Source: Paramyrothecium sp. XJ0827
Taxonomy: Eukaryota; Ascomycota; Sordariomycetes; Hypocreales; Stachybotryaceae
Reading direction: 5' to 3'
DNA: 64,000 nucleotides
Assembly (NCBI GenBank): GCA_020881915.1
Contig: JAJFPB010000005.1
Coordinates: 1,798,001 to 1,862,000, forward strand
The first letter of the stretch is position 1. Each line of letters opens with the position of its first letter. The notes beneath the pieces were generated by a model. The model did not search any database. It was given only the letters and a program-made list of their open reading frames with translations, and was not told where the DNA came from. The position numbers and the translations under genes were made by a program. Below are positions 21,760-34,017 of the stretch, piece after piece.

Positions 21760-23435
21760 TTGTTCCTCAAGCAGCATGGCGGCGGCCCGCGGCCAGCCTT
21801 CCGTGCTTGAAGCGTCAAAAGACCTCCAAGGCTTTTGTTCGCCACATGGATCAACAGGGCAACCCTTATTACATGTTCGCCAGGAACAAGAAACAGCAAG
21901 TTCCCAAGCCAGTTTCCTCCCAAGACTTGTTTCGAATATCCAATCTCTTACTGGACTTGGACGAAGAGGGGAGTCGCAACGTCCGGCCTCTCGGCCCTGA
22001 GGACGAAGCCCAACTCTCTACGCTCTGGGCCGTCGGACCGGCCCGGAAGGCGGCCAAGATGCGAGTCAAGGAATTCAAAACGCAAATCACAGCGGCTCGT
22101 CTCAGATCGGACGAGGTTCAATCCCAGCAAACAAATGTTTGGCGCATCTCCCCGTATGACATCTTGGCTGCCGCTGTCAATAGCGTCGCAAGAACAAAAT
22201 TGAACGACGGCATTGCTTCTAGCACTGATTCGACCTTGAGCCATCCTGGGTACACTTCTGATAATCAAGATGCAATAGCTGCAGAGGTTATCCAACAGAT
22301 GAACGGCATTCCATCTCATGCCTGTGCGAACGACGAGTTGCTACTCGGCTGGATGGTCTGCAAACGTAACGAGCTCCTCGATTCCAGGCAGACGCGTGAG
22401 GAAGCCCAACCAACTGCTAAACAAGTCTCACTCTCTATGAAGGAAGCAGTGTCATTGACCAGTCTCCGCCGACTCATTTTCCAGACCCTTGAAGCAGGTT
22501 TGGACATCAGAGCCTTTGCGGAGGGACCATCGGACCAGGGTCTCGACTTGGCCCAAGAGACTAGACGAGCGTGTTTGACGATATTGGCGCAACACCCAGA
22601 TGACGCAAGCATGCGTGTTGAAATGCTATCAATGATTGGAAACCTCTCGGAAAGACTCGTAAGCCGGGGCTTGAAATTGGGGCTTCCTCTTCGCGGATTG
22701 GGTCTGGTGCTCTCTGCCGAGACAGGGACTTTAGAGGCGTCATTTCGCTACTTATCCAACGGCCTCGCCGACGGTACCTGGATCGACTGGGTTGGAGGGC
22801 CAGGCGATGTGCGCTCGGCGTTGGAGGCTTACACCTCCTTCTTGGATCTAAAGCCACACTACACAGTCGTCGGGCACCCTGTGGATCGTCAACGAGTCCT
22901 GCAACTGCTGACAGGACTGGACGAGAACAACACACTAGCGCCGGAGTCTTTTCGAACTTTAGTCTTTACCTACCTGCAAGACGCGAGCATCAATGACTCC
23001 CATGCCTTGGGCATCTACCTATCATACATTAAAGTACTGGGTCGACTGGGCGCCCTGAGAACCGTATGGAAGGAGTCTCGCATTTCTTTACCACTCATCT
23101 CCGAGAGACTCGCGGGAATGGACAAACAAGTCTTGCAGTCCGACGGTGACGACACTGCTAGCCAATTTTTGGCGGCTGTACAATATTCCAGCGAGGTCGT
23201 GGTAACCAAAGGGAACGACACATCGTTGGATATGAAACTTGAAGAGTGCGCCACTCTTGACTACCATGCACTCCAAGCTGCGGAAGACGCCCCCCTACAT
23301 GTAGGGCTGAGGAAGGAGAAGGAGGATACAGCGAAGCCAATGCCAATCCGGGTCAACCCATCCATTCTAGGAGGTGCGCTCGAGGCACCGCTTCAAGAAT
23401 GGTTGGTCAAGATTGAACATCACTCCAAGACCTGA
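21756..23435 (+). CDS. Conserved-looking fungal protein of unknown function, 559 aa
   Basis: An uninterrupted frame of 559 codons runs from the ATG at 21756. I do not recognise a family. The N-terminus is basic with few acids for the first 30 residues (AAWRRPAASLPCLKRQKTSK), which fits a mitochondrial presequence, and is followed by a Tyr/Phe-containing block HMDQQGNPYYMFARNKKQQ. The rest reads as helical and fairly acidic, without transmembrane segments, Cys clusters or nucleotide-binding motifs; it could be a helical-repeat protein of mitochondrial RNA or translation control, but that is only a guess. A second in-frame Met at about residue 31 could be used if initiation at 21756 is bypassed. 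It is divergent from SYF2. No introns were needed. Confidence 0.75.
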   Translation: MIVPQAAWRRPAASLPCLKRQKTSKAFVRHMDQQGNPYYMFARNKKQQVPKPVSSQDLFRISNLLLDLDEEGSRNVRPLGPEDEAQLSTLWAVGPARKAAKMRVKEFKTQITAARLRSDEVQSQQTNVWRISPYDILAAAVNSVARTKLNDGIASSTDSTLSHPGYTSDNQDAIAAEVIQQMNGIPSHACANDELLLGWMVCKRNELLDSRQTREEAQPTAKQVSLSMKEAVSLTSLRRLIFQTLEAGLDIRAFAEGPSDQGLDLAQETRRACLTILAQHPDDASMRVEMLSMIGNLSERLVSRGLKLGLPLRGLGLVLSAETGTLEASFRYLSNGLADGTWIDWVGGPGDVRSALEAYTSFLDLKPHYTVVGHPVDRQRVLQLLTGLDENNTLAPESFRTLVFTYLQDASINDSHALGIYLSYIKVLGRLGALRTVWKESRISLPLISERLAGMDKQVLQSDGDDTASQFLAAVQYSSEVVVTKGNDTSLDMKLEECATLDYHALQAAEDAPLHVGLRKEKEDTAKPMPIRVNPSILGGALEAPLQEWLVKIEHHSKT

Positions 23436-24306
23436 AGAAGTCGGCCTCGGCAAAAGCCATGTGTACATAGTTCGAGGCAGCGGGGCCTCCAAATGTGCAA
23501 AAACGCTAATGCAAGTCTTGGTGTTCCCAGTATGTCGGTGTAGGATCTGGACCTGTGACTCGTACGGCATACACCGGCGCGAACTCGACGCGCCAATTAT
23601 CGCCTGTGTAGCCAGCACCTCCTCCACCCTCCTTTCCCGTTGAGGCCCGCCCGCTAGTCGTCCTTGAGGAGCGGTGCGGGTGAAGAAGCGGGCTCGGGAT
23701 GTCTGTAATATTCAGCCCTGTGAGCCACAATGAGACACAACAGATCATCCCGTGGCTTCATTGCCTGGAGCCTTCGTCGACGAAGGCCGCTAATTCTGCA
23801 CTTTTTGATTACTGCCTGCAACAGGATTCAGCTCCGAGGCCGCGAATCACGACTACGTCGACCGCCACGATGGCCGACTGTCGGGCGGGCGTAATGAACT
23901 GAAAATCGACAAGCGTTCAACTGACTGCCTTAAGGTTAAGATTCCCATCGCTTTAATAGTCTGCCAATCAGCTCACCATCCGGGTTTGCAGGCCTTGGCC
24001 ACGTTCATTCTGCAGGAGGTTGTACAGACCATAGTTAGCGCCGCCCAGGTCCTTATATACGAGGTTTTGAGCATGCATGTCCAACAGCAGCTTGTGGCGG
24101 GGCGTTCATGATATGTCTTGAAATTGATGGGGTATAGGGCATCCCGTGCTCAGCTCCTTGGAACTTCTTCCCTCCTCCTCCTTCTTCTCCCCATCGCGTA
24201 TCGCTCGCAACCTTGGAGCCGTGAGCTGCGGTTGTTTCGAGTTGCAGGCGAGATCCGTTTCGTTCACGGCGTCGGAAATGTCTGAACGCTCGCACGTCCA
24301 GGTATA
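23436..24306. other. Gene-free stretch before Kelch gene
   Basis: This 871-bp stretch between same-strand genes contains the 3' flank of the 559-residue gene and the probable promoter of the Kelch gene. No further gene was seen. Confidence 0.5.
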
Positions 24307-26457
24307 ATGTTATCGTCATTGGGGCTACGTCAACGTCGCGATGGTCTACTGTTGTTCGTCCTGCTGAGTTGTATCGGGCATTCATACCAGCAGCGCGACC
24401 CGATCAAGAGTTTCTGCAGACGATGGGGCCATCAAACAGCCGTGGTTGATGAGAAGCTTTATGTGGACGGGGGCTTGATCACATGGAATCCTATGGCGCA
24501 GTTCCCAGAGAACTATACCAGTGAGTCTCTCAAAACACCATTCGACTTTCCAGATACGCCATCACAGATATGTCAGTATTAATAGCTGCTTTGCAGATCC
24601 GTACTTGATCTACCATGACCTAAGCACCGTGGCCAATTCAGGCATGCCACCGCCGTACGCGAATCTGAGCAAGAACTCGAGCATTCCGAGTGTACACGGT
24701 GGTGTTTTATGGCCAGATGAAATCAACAAGCGTATATACCTCTACGGTGGGGAGTTTTTTTATCACACGCCCTGGCCGTTGGCACTCTATGCCTATGATA
24801 TCCTCAACGACCAGTGGGATGTGATGGATGTACTAGGATCGTCACAGCCGCGCAGTCTCAGCTACGGCGCTGGGCTGTCCCTCTCAAGTCATGGCAAGGG
24901 CTATTACTATGGTGGTTGGATGAACAACCGAACAGACTCGGGCTGGGGCGGCAATCCGGGCCAAACAAGCTCTTATTTACTTCAGTACGACATGGACACC
25001 AATACGTGGATGAACCAAACGGGACCTGATAACATCGGCCGGGCAGAGGGTGCGATGGTCTACATCCCCGCCGGGGATGGCGGCATGATGGTTTATATCG
25101 GCGGGATCAGGGGTGGCGAGGACGGCACTTGGGAAGCGCAACCGATGGAGGAGGTCATCTTGTTCGACGTGCTGAGCGGCAAGAGTTATATCCAAAACGC
25201 AACGGGAAGGATACCAGAGCATCGGCGGAGGTTCTGCGCTGGCGTTACTTGGACAGACGACCAATCTTCCTACAACATGTGAGTGATCTACCCCAACCTG
25301 ATACACGAATCTAGCCTACTGACTGCAACTCGAGCTATCTCTATGGCGGCGCCGGGGAGGAAGAAGGTAGCCTTGGTTTCGACGACATCTACGTCCTGAG
25401 CATACCGTCCTTCACGTGGATCCGCATGTACCCGGCAAACAGCAACGGCACTGGCGATTACCCCCATCATAGCTTAAGCTGCAACGTCGTGAACAACGCG
25501 CAGATGCTCATTCACGGAGGTTACTTCCCGGGGACGCAAGACTGCGACGCGGAAGACCAATGGGGCTTGCACAACCTAGACATGGGGAAGCAAAACGAGG
25601 AGAAGTCGCCGTGGGCTTTATACGACCCAGCTAAAACGCGGTACGTTGTCCCGGACGACATCCTGTCGGTCATCGGCGGGGGGCCTGGTGGTGGAGCAAC
25701 CAAGAGACCGCCCGAAGCCGGCTTCATGCACCGGGACCTCGGCGTCTTGCTCACTCGCACTGCATCTGTCCCCGAGCGAACGGCCACCAGGTCGGTCCAG
25801 GGTCCAACACAGCCACCGACATCGCCGCCGGACCGCGGCGAGAAGGGGTTGGCCCCCGGCGCCATCGCCGGTATCGCTGTGGGTGGAGCGGCTGGCCTGA
25901 TTGCGTTGATGGCGATGTGCTTCTTCCCTGCTTGGCACTACAGACGGAGGATGCTCCAGTCGAGGCAACCCGTCACGCAGAGCCACCCTCGCCACGGGCC
26001 ATCGCATCCCTCTTCGTGGCATCCCTACTCACCGTCGTACAGCGTCGCATCGCCCTCGCAGCCCGCCAGTCGGCCGCAGACGGTGCAGCCTTACGGAGGC
26101 CCCCCCGTGGAGCTGCCGTCGGAGGGCAGCCACGAGCCCGAGAGGCACCACCACCCTTACTCGACGTATTCGGAGACTGGGCCGGCCATGGAGCCCAAGT
26201 ACGACATGTACGGCAACGTCTGGCTGCCCCAGGTAAGTATAATGCAGGGTCCTAGATCGGCGCGATCACCGAGCGGGAACTCTTTCGAAACCTTGTCGCC
26301 TGTCCCGCCGGGCAAGCCCCGGTCCGAGCATATGTACGGTCCGGCTCGGTCGCCTCAGGACATTGAGTTCGAAATGATCAGGAGGCTTTCGGAAGATCAG
26401 AGAATGCCGGGGCAGCAACATCCCAGCCATTACCATCACCGGCAGTATCGATATTGA
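24307..26457 (+). CDS. Kelch-repeat protein with signal sequence and C-terminal membrane anchor
   Basis: Three exons, 24307-24520, 24597-25278 and 25335-26457, with introns of 76 nt (GTGAGT...TTGCAG) and 56 nt (GTGAGT...CTCGAG), encode 672 residues. An N-terminal hydrophobic stretch after RRDG (LLLFVLLSCIGHSY) is a signal peptide. Kelch-type beta-propeller blades follow to about residue 400, seen as repeated GG-dipeptide strands: KLYVDGGLITW, RIYLYGGEFF, GYYYGGWMN, MVYIGGIRGG, YLYGGAGEE and MLIHGGYF. A Pro/Thr linker leads to a single transmembrane helix at about 474-496 (GAIAGIAVGGAAGLIALMA), a basic stop-transfer sequence and a cytosolic tail of about 175 residues rich in Pro, Ser, His and Tyr. 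The architecture suggests a plasma-membrane or cell-wall-facing sensor or scaffold; its ligand is unknown. Confidence 0.85.
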
Positions 26458-29400
26458 ACCAGCGCCGGGTGATAGGCAAGCAATCCCTGGGTTCAAGTCG
26501 CAAGCATGCCACCGATCGTCGCATCAGGCGTACACTCATGCGGACTCAATCCCATGGCTCCTGCACGAGGGGTTGCAGTCGGGGGGTTGGGGGCGGGGCG
26601 GCCGGCGTTGAGGACTATGACGTTCCAGTTTGTAACTATCGATGTAGCAATAAGTATCTAAGAGAGCGAATAAGAGGGCATAAATTTGGGGCAGCCGATG
26701 CACCATCCCGATATGCACATGCAGGCATGATGCCCAAGGTCAAAAGGCGTGAACCGCGAACGAGCGAGCCAGCTTCCCAATGGCGTAATGCAAGCCACGT
26801 ACCATGAATGTTCGATTTCGTAGAGGAGTATTTCACAGAGAAAGCTAGGTGAAACGTCCCTGAATTAAGGATTCTTGTTCATTGTTATAGTCGATCCTCA
26901 TAGATTTGATCCATTTGTGGTTATTGTCTAGATGTGGTCATTCCAACCCTCAGGCGTCTCCCAGAATATTCCAGTCTATATTTTCCTGTTCATCCTTGCA
27001 GAGGTTATGCCAGACAACGATACGGGCGCTAAATTGCGTAGATCAGCAGGGTTTGCAAACTCATATTGTGATGCAATACGATAGGAAGACAGAGATAAGG
27101 GAGGGATTATAACTAATGTGACATCTCGCATGCTCGACGTGGTGGTTACATCGGGCTATCGACGTGGCAAAGATCCTCCAGCGATAACAGATACCAAGGC
27201 CCCTTTCCTCAAGCAATCAAACCAATACACAACCGGATGTTGTGAACAGTGTTGAATGCCTTGATAAGGGTTGGTTTCTGCAAGATAGCCAAACCTGCCG
27301 AGTGATGGGACGTGTCACCGGCGGAACAGGGCTATTGCTTGGTGCAATCATCCCATCCTATGCATCACATCCGTTCCAAGCGGGTTCATCCACTAGGAGG
27401 GGCGCCCAATGCAGAGTGATACAGCATCTCAGGCAGAGTCAGCCAATGTTTCTGCCTTTGGCATCCCGCGTGGCAGAAGCGCATTACTGAGAGACAGCCG
27501 CTGGAGCCGAAAGGCGGGGATTGCGAAACAGTCTCAATCGCAAGAAGTCCTTGTTTGGCGCATGTTCGAAGGATCGTATGCATGAGACACAGAACGGAAG
27601 GTGGAAGCCGGCCGGCAAAATTCAAGATACGATAAGTCGTCCGCAAGGCCTTGCAGCTACTAGACAACGCTATCGGCGAGGGTTGTCTCCTCTGAAGTCC
27701 CAGTTGCTGAATGCCATTTGGCAAATTCCGGCAATCACTGAGGACGAGGATGGTGCCATGGCAATCTGTAATTTGCATCCATCTGATATGACAGAGTGCG
27801 CAATTCGACCATGAACTATACTGAGTCTCTGCTTGGCAGTCGGTTGGTAGTGTTTACCATGGTTCTTGTGTATGATAACAGCGCAGGGGACTTCTACTTC
27901 CATTCCCTTGACTGTAGGCAAAATCTTTCGTCAACTATCACGAACTCACGCCATCTAAGAGATTTGTAACGCCGTCGGGCACTCCCCCGATGTCGCAATG
28001 TGTCGTGTGAGCGCGCCTCCAGACCAAAGTCTAGACTTACTACAGGACAGCTGTGCCCCAGACGGCTGATGGTCCCCTAGAATAGCTAAGCGGAGAGGAG
28101 CTGCACTAGTGTACCGTCCGGGGAGGGCAAACTAAGACTGACTACACAATGGAGGCTCTCCGTCAATCTACTACAGCCCTCCATGACTCGGGTCCAGCTT
28201 GATTTTGCGCGCAGCTCAAAACGGTATTGACGACCAAGTGGGCATGGTGGAGAGTGAATAACCGTCCTAGCGTGGGCCGCAAGACAGCAGATCAAAATTG
28301 AGGACGGCAGTCCCCATTTAGTGCTATTGGAATGAAGGAGTGGCCGTTATCTACCTCCGTAGCCCTAAAGCAATTGGTTATTCGGCGGAGCGGATAAGAC
28401 ACGAAGGTTGTCTTGTGATTAGCAGAGTGATCTGTGGGTCTGATAAAGGTCGTGTCAACCGCCGTCTAACCCCCATCAGACCGCACGATGAGCAAAAGCC
28501 GAAGATATCCGCATCCGACTGTTGACCGTGGGGGCTCGATTGGTTTTCAATTTGCCATGTCGGAGAATGTTGGCAGTCCTCACAATGGCAAACCCCTATT
28601 GTATGTCAAGAAAAATTTTCACTGTTCAGCAGCAGCGAATTTGGGCATCACACTAGACGAGAGAACTGAGAACCGTTCGATGTGTAGGGGTATCACTGGA
28701 CAGAGACGGTTAAACGGGGCTGACCCACCGTTAAGCCGCCGAGACCCTGGTGGATTTTGACGGTGCTCTCCCTGGAAAGCCGAAGACAAGGGTATCAAAG
28801 TTCTGCAGAACGGCGCGGTTCGACGACTGGACAGCAAGCGACGGTTATCGGTGTTCGTCATCGGCACAATAAAAGCAGTGGAATGCCAAAGGACGAAAGC
28901 GGACGTCTAGAACTCTTAGTGTGATGGGGGTAGTGAGTGCAACGGAGCCATTGAGACTCTCACGGGCCATTAGGATCCGTTGCGATGCCAGGTAGACACT
29001 CAATTGCCGCCAGGTGATGGATCGGCGTTTTGGGTACGCAGAAGACATTGACAAATAACAGAACCAATAGTATCACTGAGCTCAAGAAGCTGTGCATGGC
29101 AGAGTAATGGACGGCGATGATGCATTTGCTGTCCAAACGGGACGGGGACAACGTCGTGCCCCCACGCCAAATGCTTGAAAAACTTGGAAAGCGGTGCCCT
29201 TGCCCTTCGGTGATTTGCTGGAGAGCCGAGTCGCAGCCGATCCTAGGGGCGAAGGGTGTGTGAATGGGACATGATGCAGGCAAGGCTACTGTGGTTGCAG
29301 CGGCTCCCGGTTCCTGAGTCAAGCGCGCGAAGAGGAAAGCATAGAATAGGGTCAACATCCTTGGCCACTGCAGATGGAACAGTGAGCCGAAAGTAGGGCA

Positions 29401-30960
29401 GAGTCAGTCGGGCTCGACCCCGCAATCCATTTGATGACACGAGTGGTCATGATTGGGCTACGGGCAGGCGACGAGCGGCCCTGATCGGGAACACTGAAGC
29501 CACATTGTGGTTCTCGGGGAATAACTACCAGGGCCCCCCCGGTCACTATGCGGTTGCGCTGCAGGACGATGCAGCTGGCAACTGATCCGGACCCGGGTGC
29601 AACACTGTTGGCCAATCTTGAACGCGCCGGACGCACGAGATGATGGGGACAAGCCAGCGGTGGGTGGAGGACCAGGGTTGGCGCAGCGCCGGGTGGCCAT
29701 GAATGACGGTGGTTGTTGCATGGAGATTATCAACAACTAGCGGTGCACAAAGCTGCCGCAAAGTTGTGAAAGAATGCAAAAGTCTTGGTCTCGCGATCGA
29801 TGTGCCATGTTTGCGATCTAGACATTGTTTTGCTCTGAAAAAGCATCGCATTGAGTGCCACGGTAAGCGGGTCAAACATAGAGCATAAAAATCCGTCGGA
29901 AGTGGCCCAGGCGTCGCGATGGGACCCCGGTCAATAGGACGTGTCCCGTTCACGATGTCTGGTTGGAAGGAGCGTTTTCAACAATTTTTTCTGGTCCTGT
30001 AGTTTGTAAGGGGTCCAAGCAAAAAGACGTCCAGGGTCAACGTGGCTGCTCGAGCGGCGGCTCATGTTCCACCTTTGGAGAAGAACAAGGGGAAAAGGGT
30101 CCATCAGTGGCGTTGCTGGCGGCCGAAAGCAGGCAGGTGCGCGCGCTTGGTGGTGGGAAGATCAAGAAAGGCTCAGATTAGGGCGTCTGGTCGATTGAAG
30201 ATCCTGGGCAGCGCACTGAGTTGAGAGTAGAGAGAGGTTAGCGCTTGCTTGGGGCTTGTCGCGTCTGTGCGAAAATCGATGAAATAAACAAGGAGATAAA
30301 TATGAAGAAAAAATTGGCACCAATGGGTTTGGAGGCTGGTGGATGATGGAGGAAGGGAAGGTGGGGTGTAACGTAGACCGGGAACAATTCAATGGAAGGT
30401 GAGGGTTCTTTGGTTTGGAGCTTGTTTGCAATGACGAATTCGAGCAATGAAATTTCACCAAGTGGTAGACTTTGAACAAAAAACGTGCTTGGAGGGGTGG
30501 ATGAGACAAGCTTCTCAGCGCGATGTGGTATGGAACCAGGCGTTTGCAGGGTCTCACCACCTGAGGTAAAGGTAATCCGTTTGTTATAGGCCTTGGGGAG
30601 GGGTGGATTTCAACAGAGACCGGGAGCGAGCCGGCTCAACATGTCGAGAGAGGAAAAATTTTCACATGCTTCATTCGGCCTCTTGTGAATTGTGCTCAAT
30701 TGCTTCCTGAAACTGTTATCTGGATTCGGTTATTGATTGAGTTTATCTGGTTTCTGCTTTTAGGTGCAGGTCTGAGCCGAAAAGGCATGGATAAAATCCG
30801 AACATGCAAAACCCCCCACCACTACCACACCACTGCGCAGCCACGACCAGAATATGATACGGATTTAGGCAAGGCGTAGTACTTGCGGTACGGTCCCCTG
30901 ATGATGTGAGCGCAGTGCTCGCTGCTGACGAGCACGTCACAGAAAGTACCTTGCTGTCCC
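26458..30960. other. Gene-poor stretch, left part (4.5 kb)
   Basis: There is no supported coding gene, RNA gene or transposon. Several minus-strand frames of about 130 codons (27386-27778, 28960-29358, 29546-29953, 30162-30560) lack domains, plausible starts or splice continuity. Base composition is mixed, with no obvious tandem arrays. It may be decayed sequence or a long regulatory region of the Ecl1-like gene to the right. Confidence 0.4.
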
Positions 30961-33900
30961 GTTCTTGGCTGTCACGGGAAGTCTGTATCTGACTTCGCCC
31001 TATGCTTCCCCGGCCCGTCATCTGCCCACAAGGGTCCCCTCCACCTTGGGCAGCGGCCGCAGTCTCGATACCGCGGTGCTTCGTAGCTATCGCGCCCCGA
31101 GCCACGGTACCGTTCTCTGGTCACTGTGTAGCGCCGACGATCGACCTCCCCCCTGTTGCGAGCCGTTTCGAGTTACGGGTACCTGGACCGAAAGTCCAGG
31201 TTAGCCTCTTGGGTACTCCCTCCCCAAGTACCTCAAGCCATGCTGATTACTATTCCCTTCCGCAAACTGACTTCAGTAGGTCCTTGTGTATGGCTGGCCA
31301 GGCACGATCGTGTTTGGCACTCGTAGTGCGTTGCGTGTCATTTTGCACAGCCAAGTCGTCATTAAGCAATGCACAGCCTATCCATCCAGGTAGGCATCTA
31401 AACCAACTGCAGTTGTCGGTTGCGCACCCTGAGGTCTGGACGCACATGATGGCTACGGTACTTGTGGGAGATACCCTCGCCGACCTGACCTTGTCACTTT
31501 CACTTACACACGCGGATACGCAACTGCGCAGGCAACGTAGTGACAGCTTTGCAGGACCTGCCATCGGGGTTGTCGTATTGCATAACACCGATCCTCCAAA
31601 ACGAATATCCGTTCCAGGATTTCGCTGCCTCGTTTCCTTTTATGGAAACCGGCAAATGCAACGCCATCTACGTGGAATGCTCGACATGCTGCAGCCGCCG
31701 CTGCCCGCTGTTTCATCCTCTCTTTCGTGCTCATTGTGACGCCGTGCTCGCGCCATCCACGCCATTCAAGGCACCAGGCACCTCACCGGCAACCTCGTTA
31801 CATAACTTATGCTTTGAGGTTGCGTCAGGCAGCAGAGGATAAAGCCCACAGCATTTCCGTTTCCACTTCCTGCTTCTGCTTCAGAACTAGAAGAACTAAC
31901 TTTCCCTCGTCACGGCCGCGCGGCTCAGTTTGACACCGCTGAATCGGAGTCTTTGTGAATACTTTTCGCCGTCAAGCCCACTCGTCCTGATACATATACC
32001 CTAACGGCGGACAAGCATCTTCAAGCAAGGGTGGACTTTAACTCCTACGGTGAGCCCCCCCCCCCCCGGCCCGCAGCACATACATGGCCCTACCTACCTA
32101 CCAAACCTACTAGCTTGTCTTGTCTTGACCTTGCGTTACTGCTGTACCTGCACACAACATCGTTGGAGGGACGTGGAGCAAAGCACCGGGACTAGACTCA
32201 GCAAAACATGGGGTGGGGGTGTGTGAAAAAGAACGTGCCCTGTCAAGGGAAAGGGCCAGAAAGGGAAACGAGAAAAGAAAAAAAATTCGACGCCATGGGG
32301 AATACGGCGGTCGGGGTGGGCTCTTCTGTCAGGGACTGCACGAAACGGGGGGGTTGTCTTGAACACTTCTTCGTTTGTTTTCGGCAGAGCACGGCTGCTA
32401 TGGCTTGCTGTGGCTGCCCCCCAAGTTCCCCCATCCATGCTCGGCCGCTCGCCCATGATGCCCAGTCACCCTTCCACTAAGCCCACCATCCAGCCCACCT
32501 TTACCCACAGCACCCACTCAGTCCATCACACACTCTCTCACACACACTAACAGACTACCAGCTGATACCCGTATCTCCGCTTTCGGCTACTCTCAGTCAA
32601 TCACGACAGCACTAAGAGTCACGTTCAGGCACGGCATAATTCAGAGGGAGAAAAAAAAAGTCTTGTGCCGCCTCACGGTACATTTATTTATATTATCAGA
32701 TGTGCATCGATCGATCATCGAGCTTTGGTCATTTCAATCTGCCATAGCATTTGAGCACGGATTTGCAGCCCTCTTTTTCTGCCCTACGACTCACCGCCGT
32801 CGCCATCGTCGTCCTCTTCTTGAGCTCGATTTCCTTCCTTTTCCTGAAGGTACCAAAGGGATCATCGTACCTGCAGCGTTACCACTGCAGCCTCCATCTG
32901 CGAACCACAGGCGGTTGCACTTACACACAGCTCGCCTATCCCCATCAATCCCTCTCCTCCCATCAGCACTACTGCGGCGCACGTTCTCGTCTACCATCGA
33001 TTTCAGCAGACCCTTGCTGGCCTCTTTTTTTCTTCTTTTTTTTCTTTTTCTTTTCCCTCCTCAACGACGAGAAGGAAGAGGACGAAATCAAGGTTTAGGC
33101 CAGCCTGCCCCAAGATCTCGCCAATCGGCCCTGTCGATCACCGTGTCTCTCTGTCGACAATCACCATACAAAAAGAGATACATCACTGTACACTGTACGA
33201 ATACCCTCCATCCCTTAGCAAGCCGCTTGGTGCCCACTTGATCGTCCCGTCTGCATTCGGGACCAGAGTTGGTCGTCGCGAGGTTGCGCTCGCTCATGCG
33301 AAGGACGCCCTTCCTTTGATACAGGCGTCTCGTCTTCGCCACCCGCACAGCAGCGTTGCAACACCCCTGGTACCTCCTTGGGGAATAAGTCTACACGCTT
33401 TCCCGCTCACCCTCGCACTTGCGCATACGCAGAGGCGCACGCATTATACACATTCAGTATAACAAGCGAGAGCTGCAGCAGTGAGATACGAACCGGGCAA
33501 TTTTTTGCATCATTACTGTTATTATTATTATTCATCTCTCCTCCTCCTCTCCTCTCCCTTTCCCTCTCTCCTTCCCCCCTTCCTCCACCTCTCTTGCCTA
33601 CTTGGTCCAACCTTCAATTTCCGCCTACATCATCGTCATCATAAAAACCCCTAAGACCCTGCCCCTGTCCCTCCAAATTATCCTGTCACCCTGAACCTGT
33701 TTTCCACCCCTTCAGATTTGTTCCCGGTCGGTTTGACAGGGAAGCATTGGCCTGCAGTTCCGACAAAACCCCACCCAGAGGCCAACAGGGTACAAGAATA
33801 AGCAAGGCGACCGAAGGAATTCAACCCGCACAACGACAGGCACCATCACTAGCACCAGCGCCTGCACCAGCCGAGGCCCTGGCCGCTGTTTCCCGCGACT

Positions 33901-34017
33901 GCCGCCTCGTGTCTTTTCTTATATATCGGCATCGCCAGATCTTTCTTCTTTCACACCTGCGCTACACAGCACGCTGGCAATCTCAACATCCCACAAGGCC
34001 ACGGCCACTCCGACATA
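30961..34017. other. Gene-poor stretch, right part: probable long promoter/leader of Ecl1-like gene
   Basis: This segment has features of a fungal promoter or long leader: paired small hairpins at 31181-31228, a C run at 32055-32067, a T-rich tract near 33028-33055, a CT-rich tract at about 33535-33600 and numerous short upstream ATGs. A 245-codon frame at 31002-31739 is open but has no recognised domain and is not called. Nothing else is supported. Confidence 0.45.
31181..31228. repeat. Two adjacent small inverted repeats
   Basis: acctggac (31181-31188) pairs perfectly with gtccaggt (31194-31201) across a 5-nt loop. Just downstream, cttggg and cccaag flank a short loop at about 31208-31228. 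Both lie in the gene-poor region upstream of the Ecl1-like gene. Confidence 0.65.

Noticed and set aside
26233..26250. Possible tiny intron in the Kelch gene (GTAAGTATAATGCAG)
   Set aside because: It would be only about 15 nt, far below the minimum length for spliceosomal introns, and the frame is intact without removing it.
26458..30960. Minus-strand frames of about 130 codons
   Set aside because: None shows a domain, a convincing start or splice continuity; treated as chance open frames.
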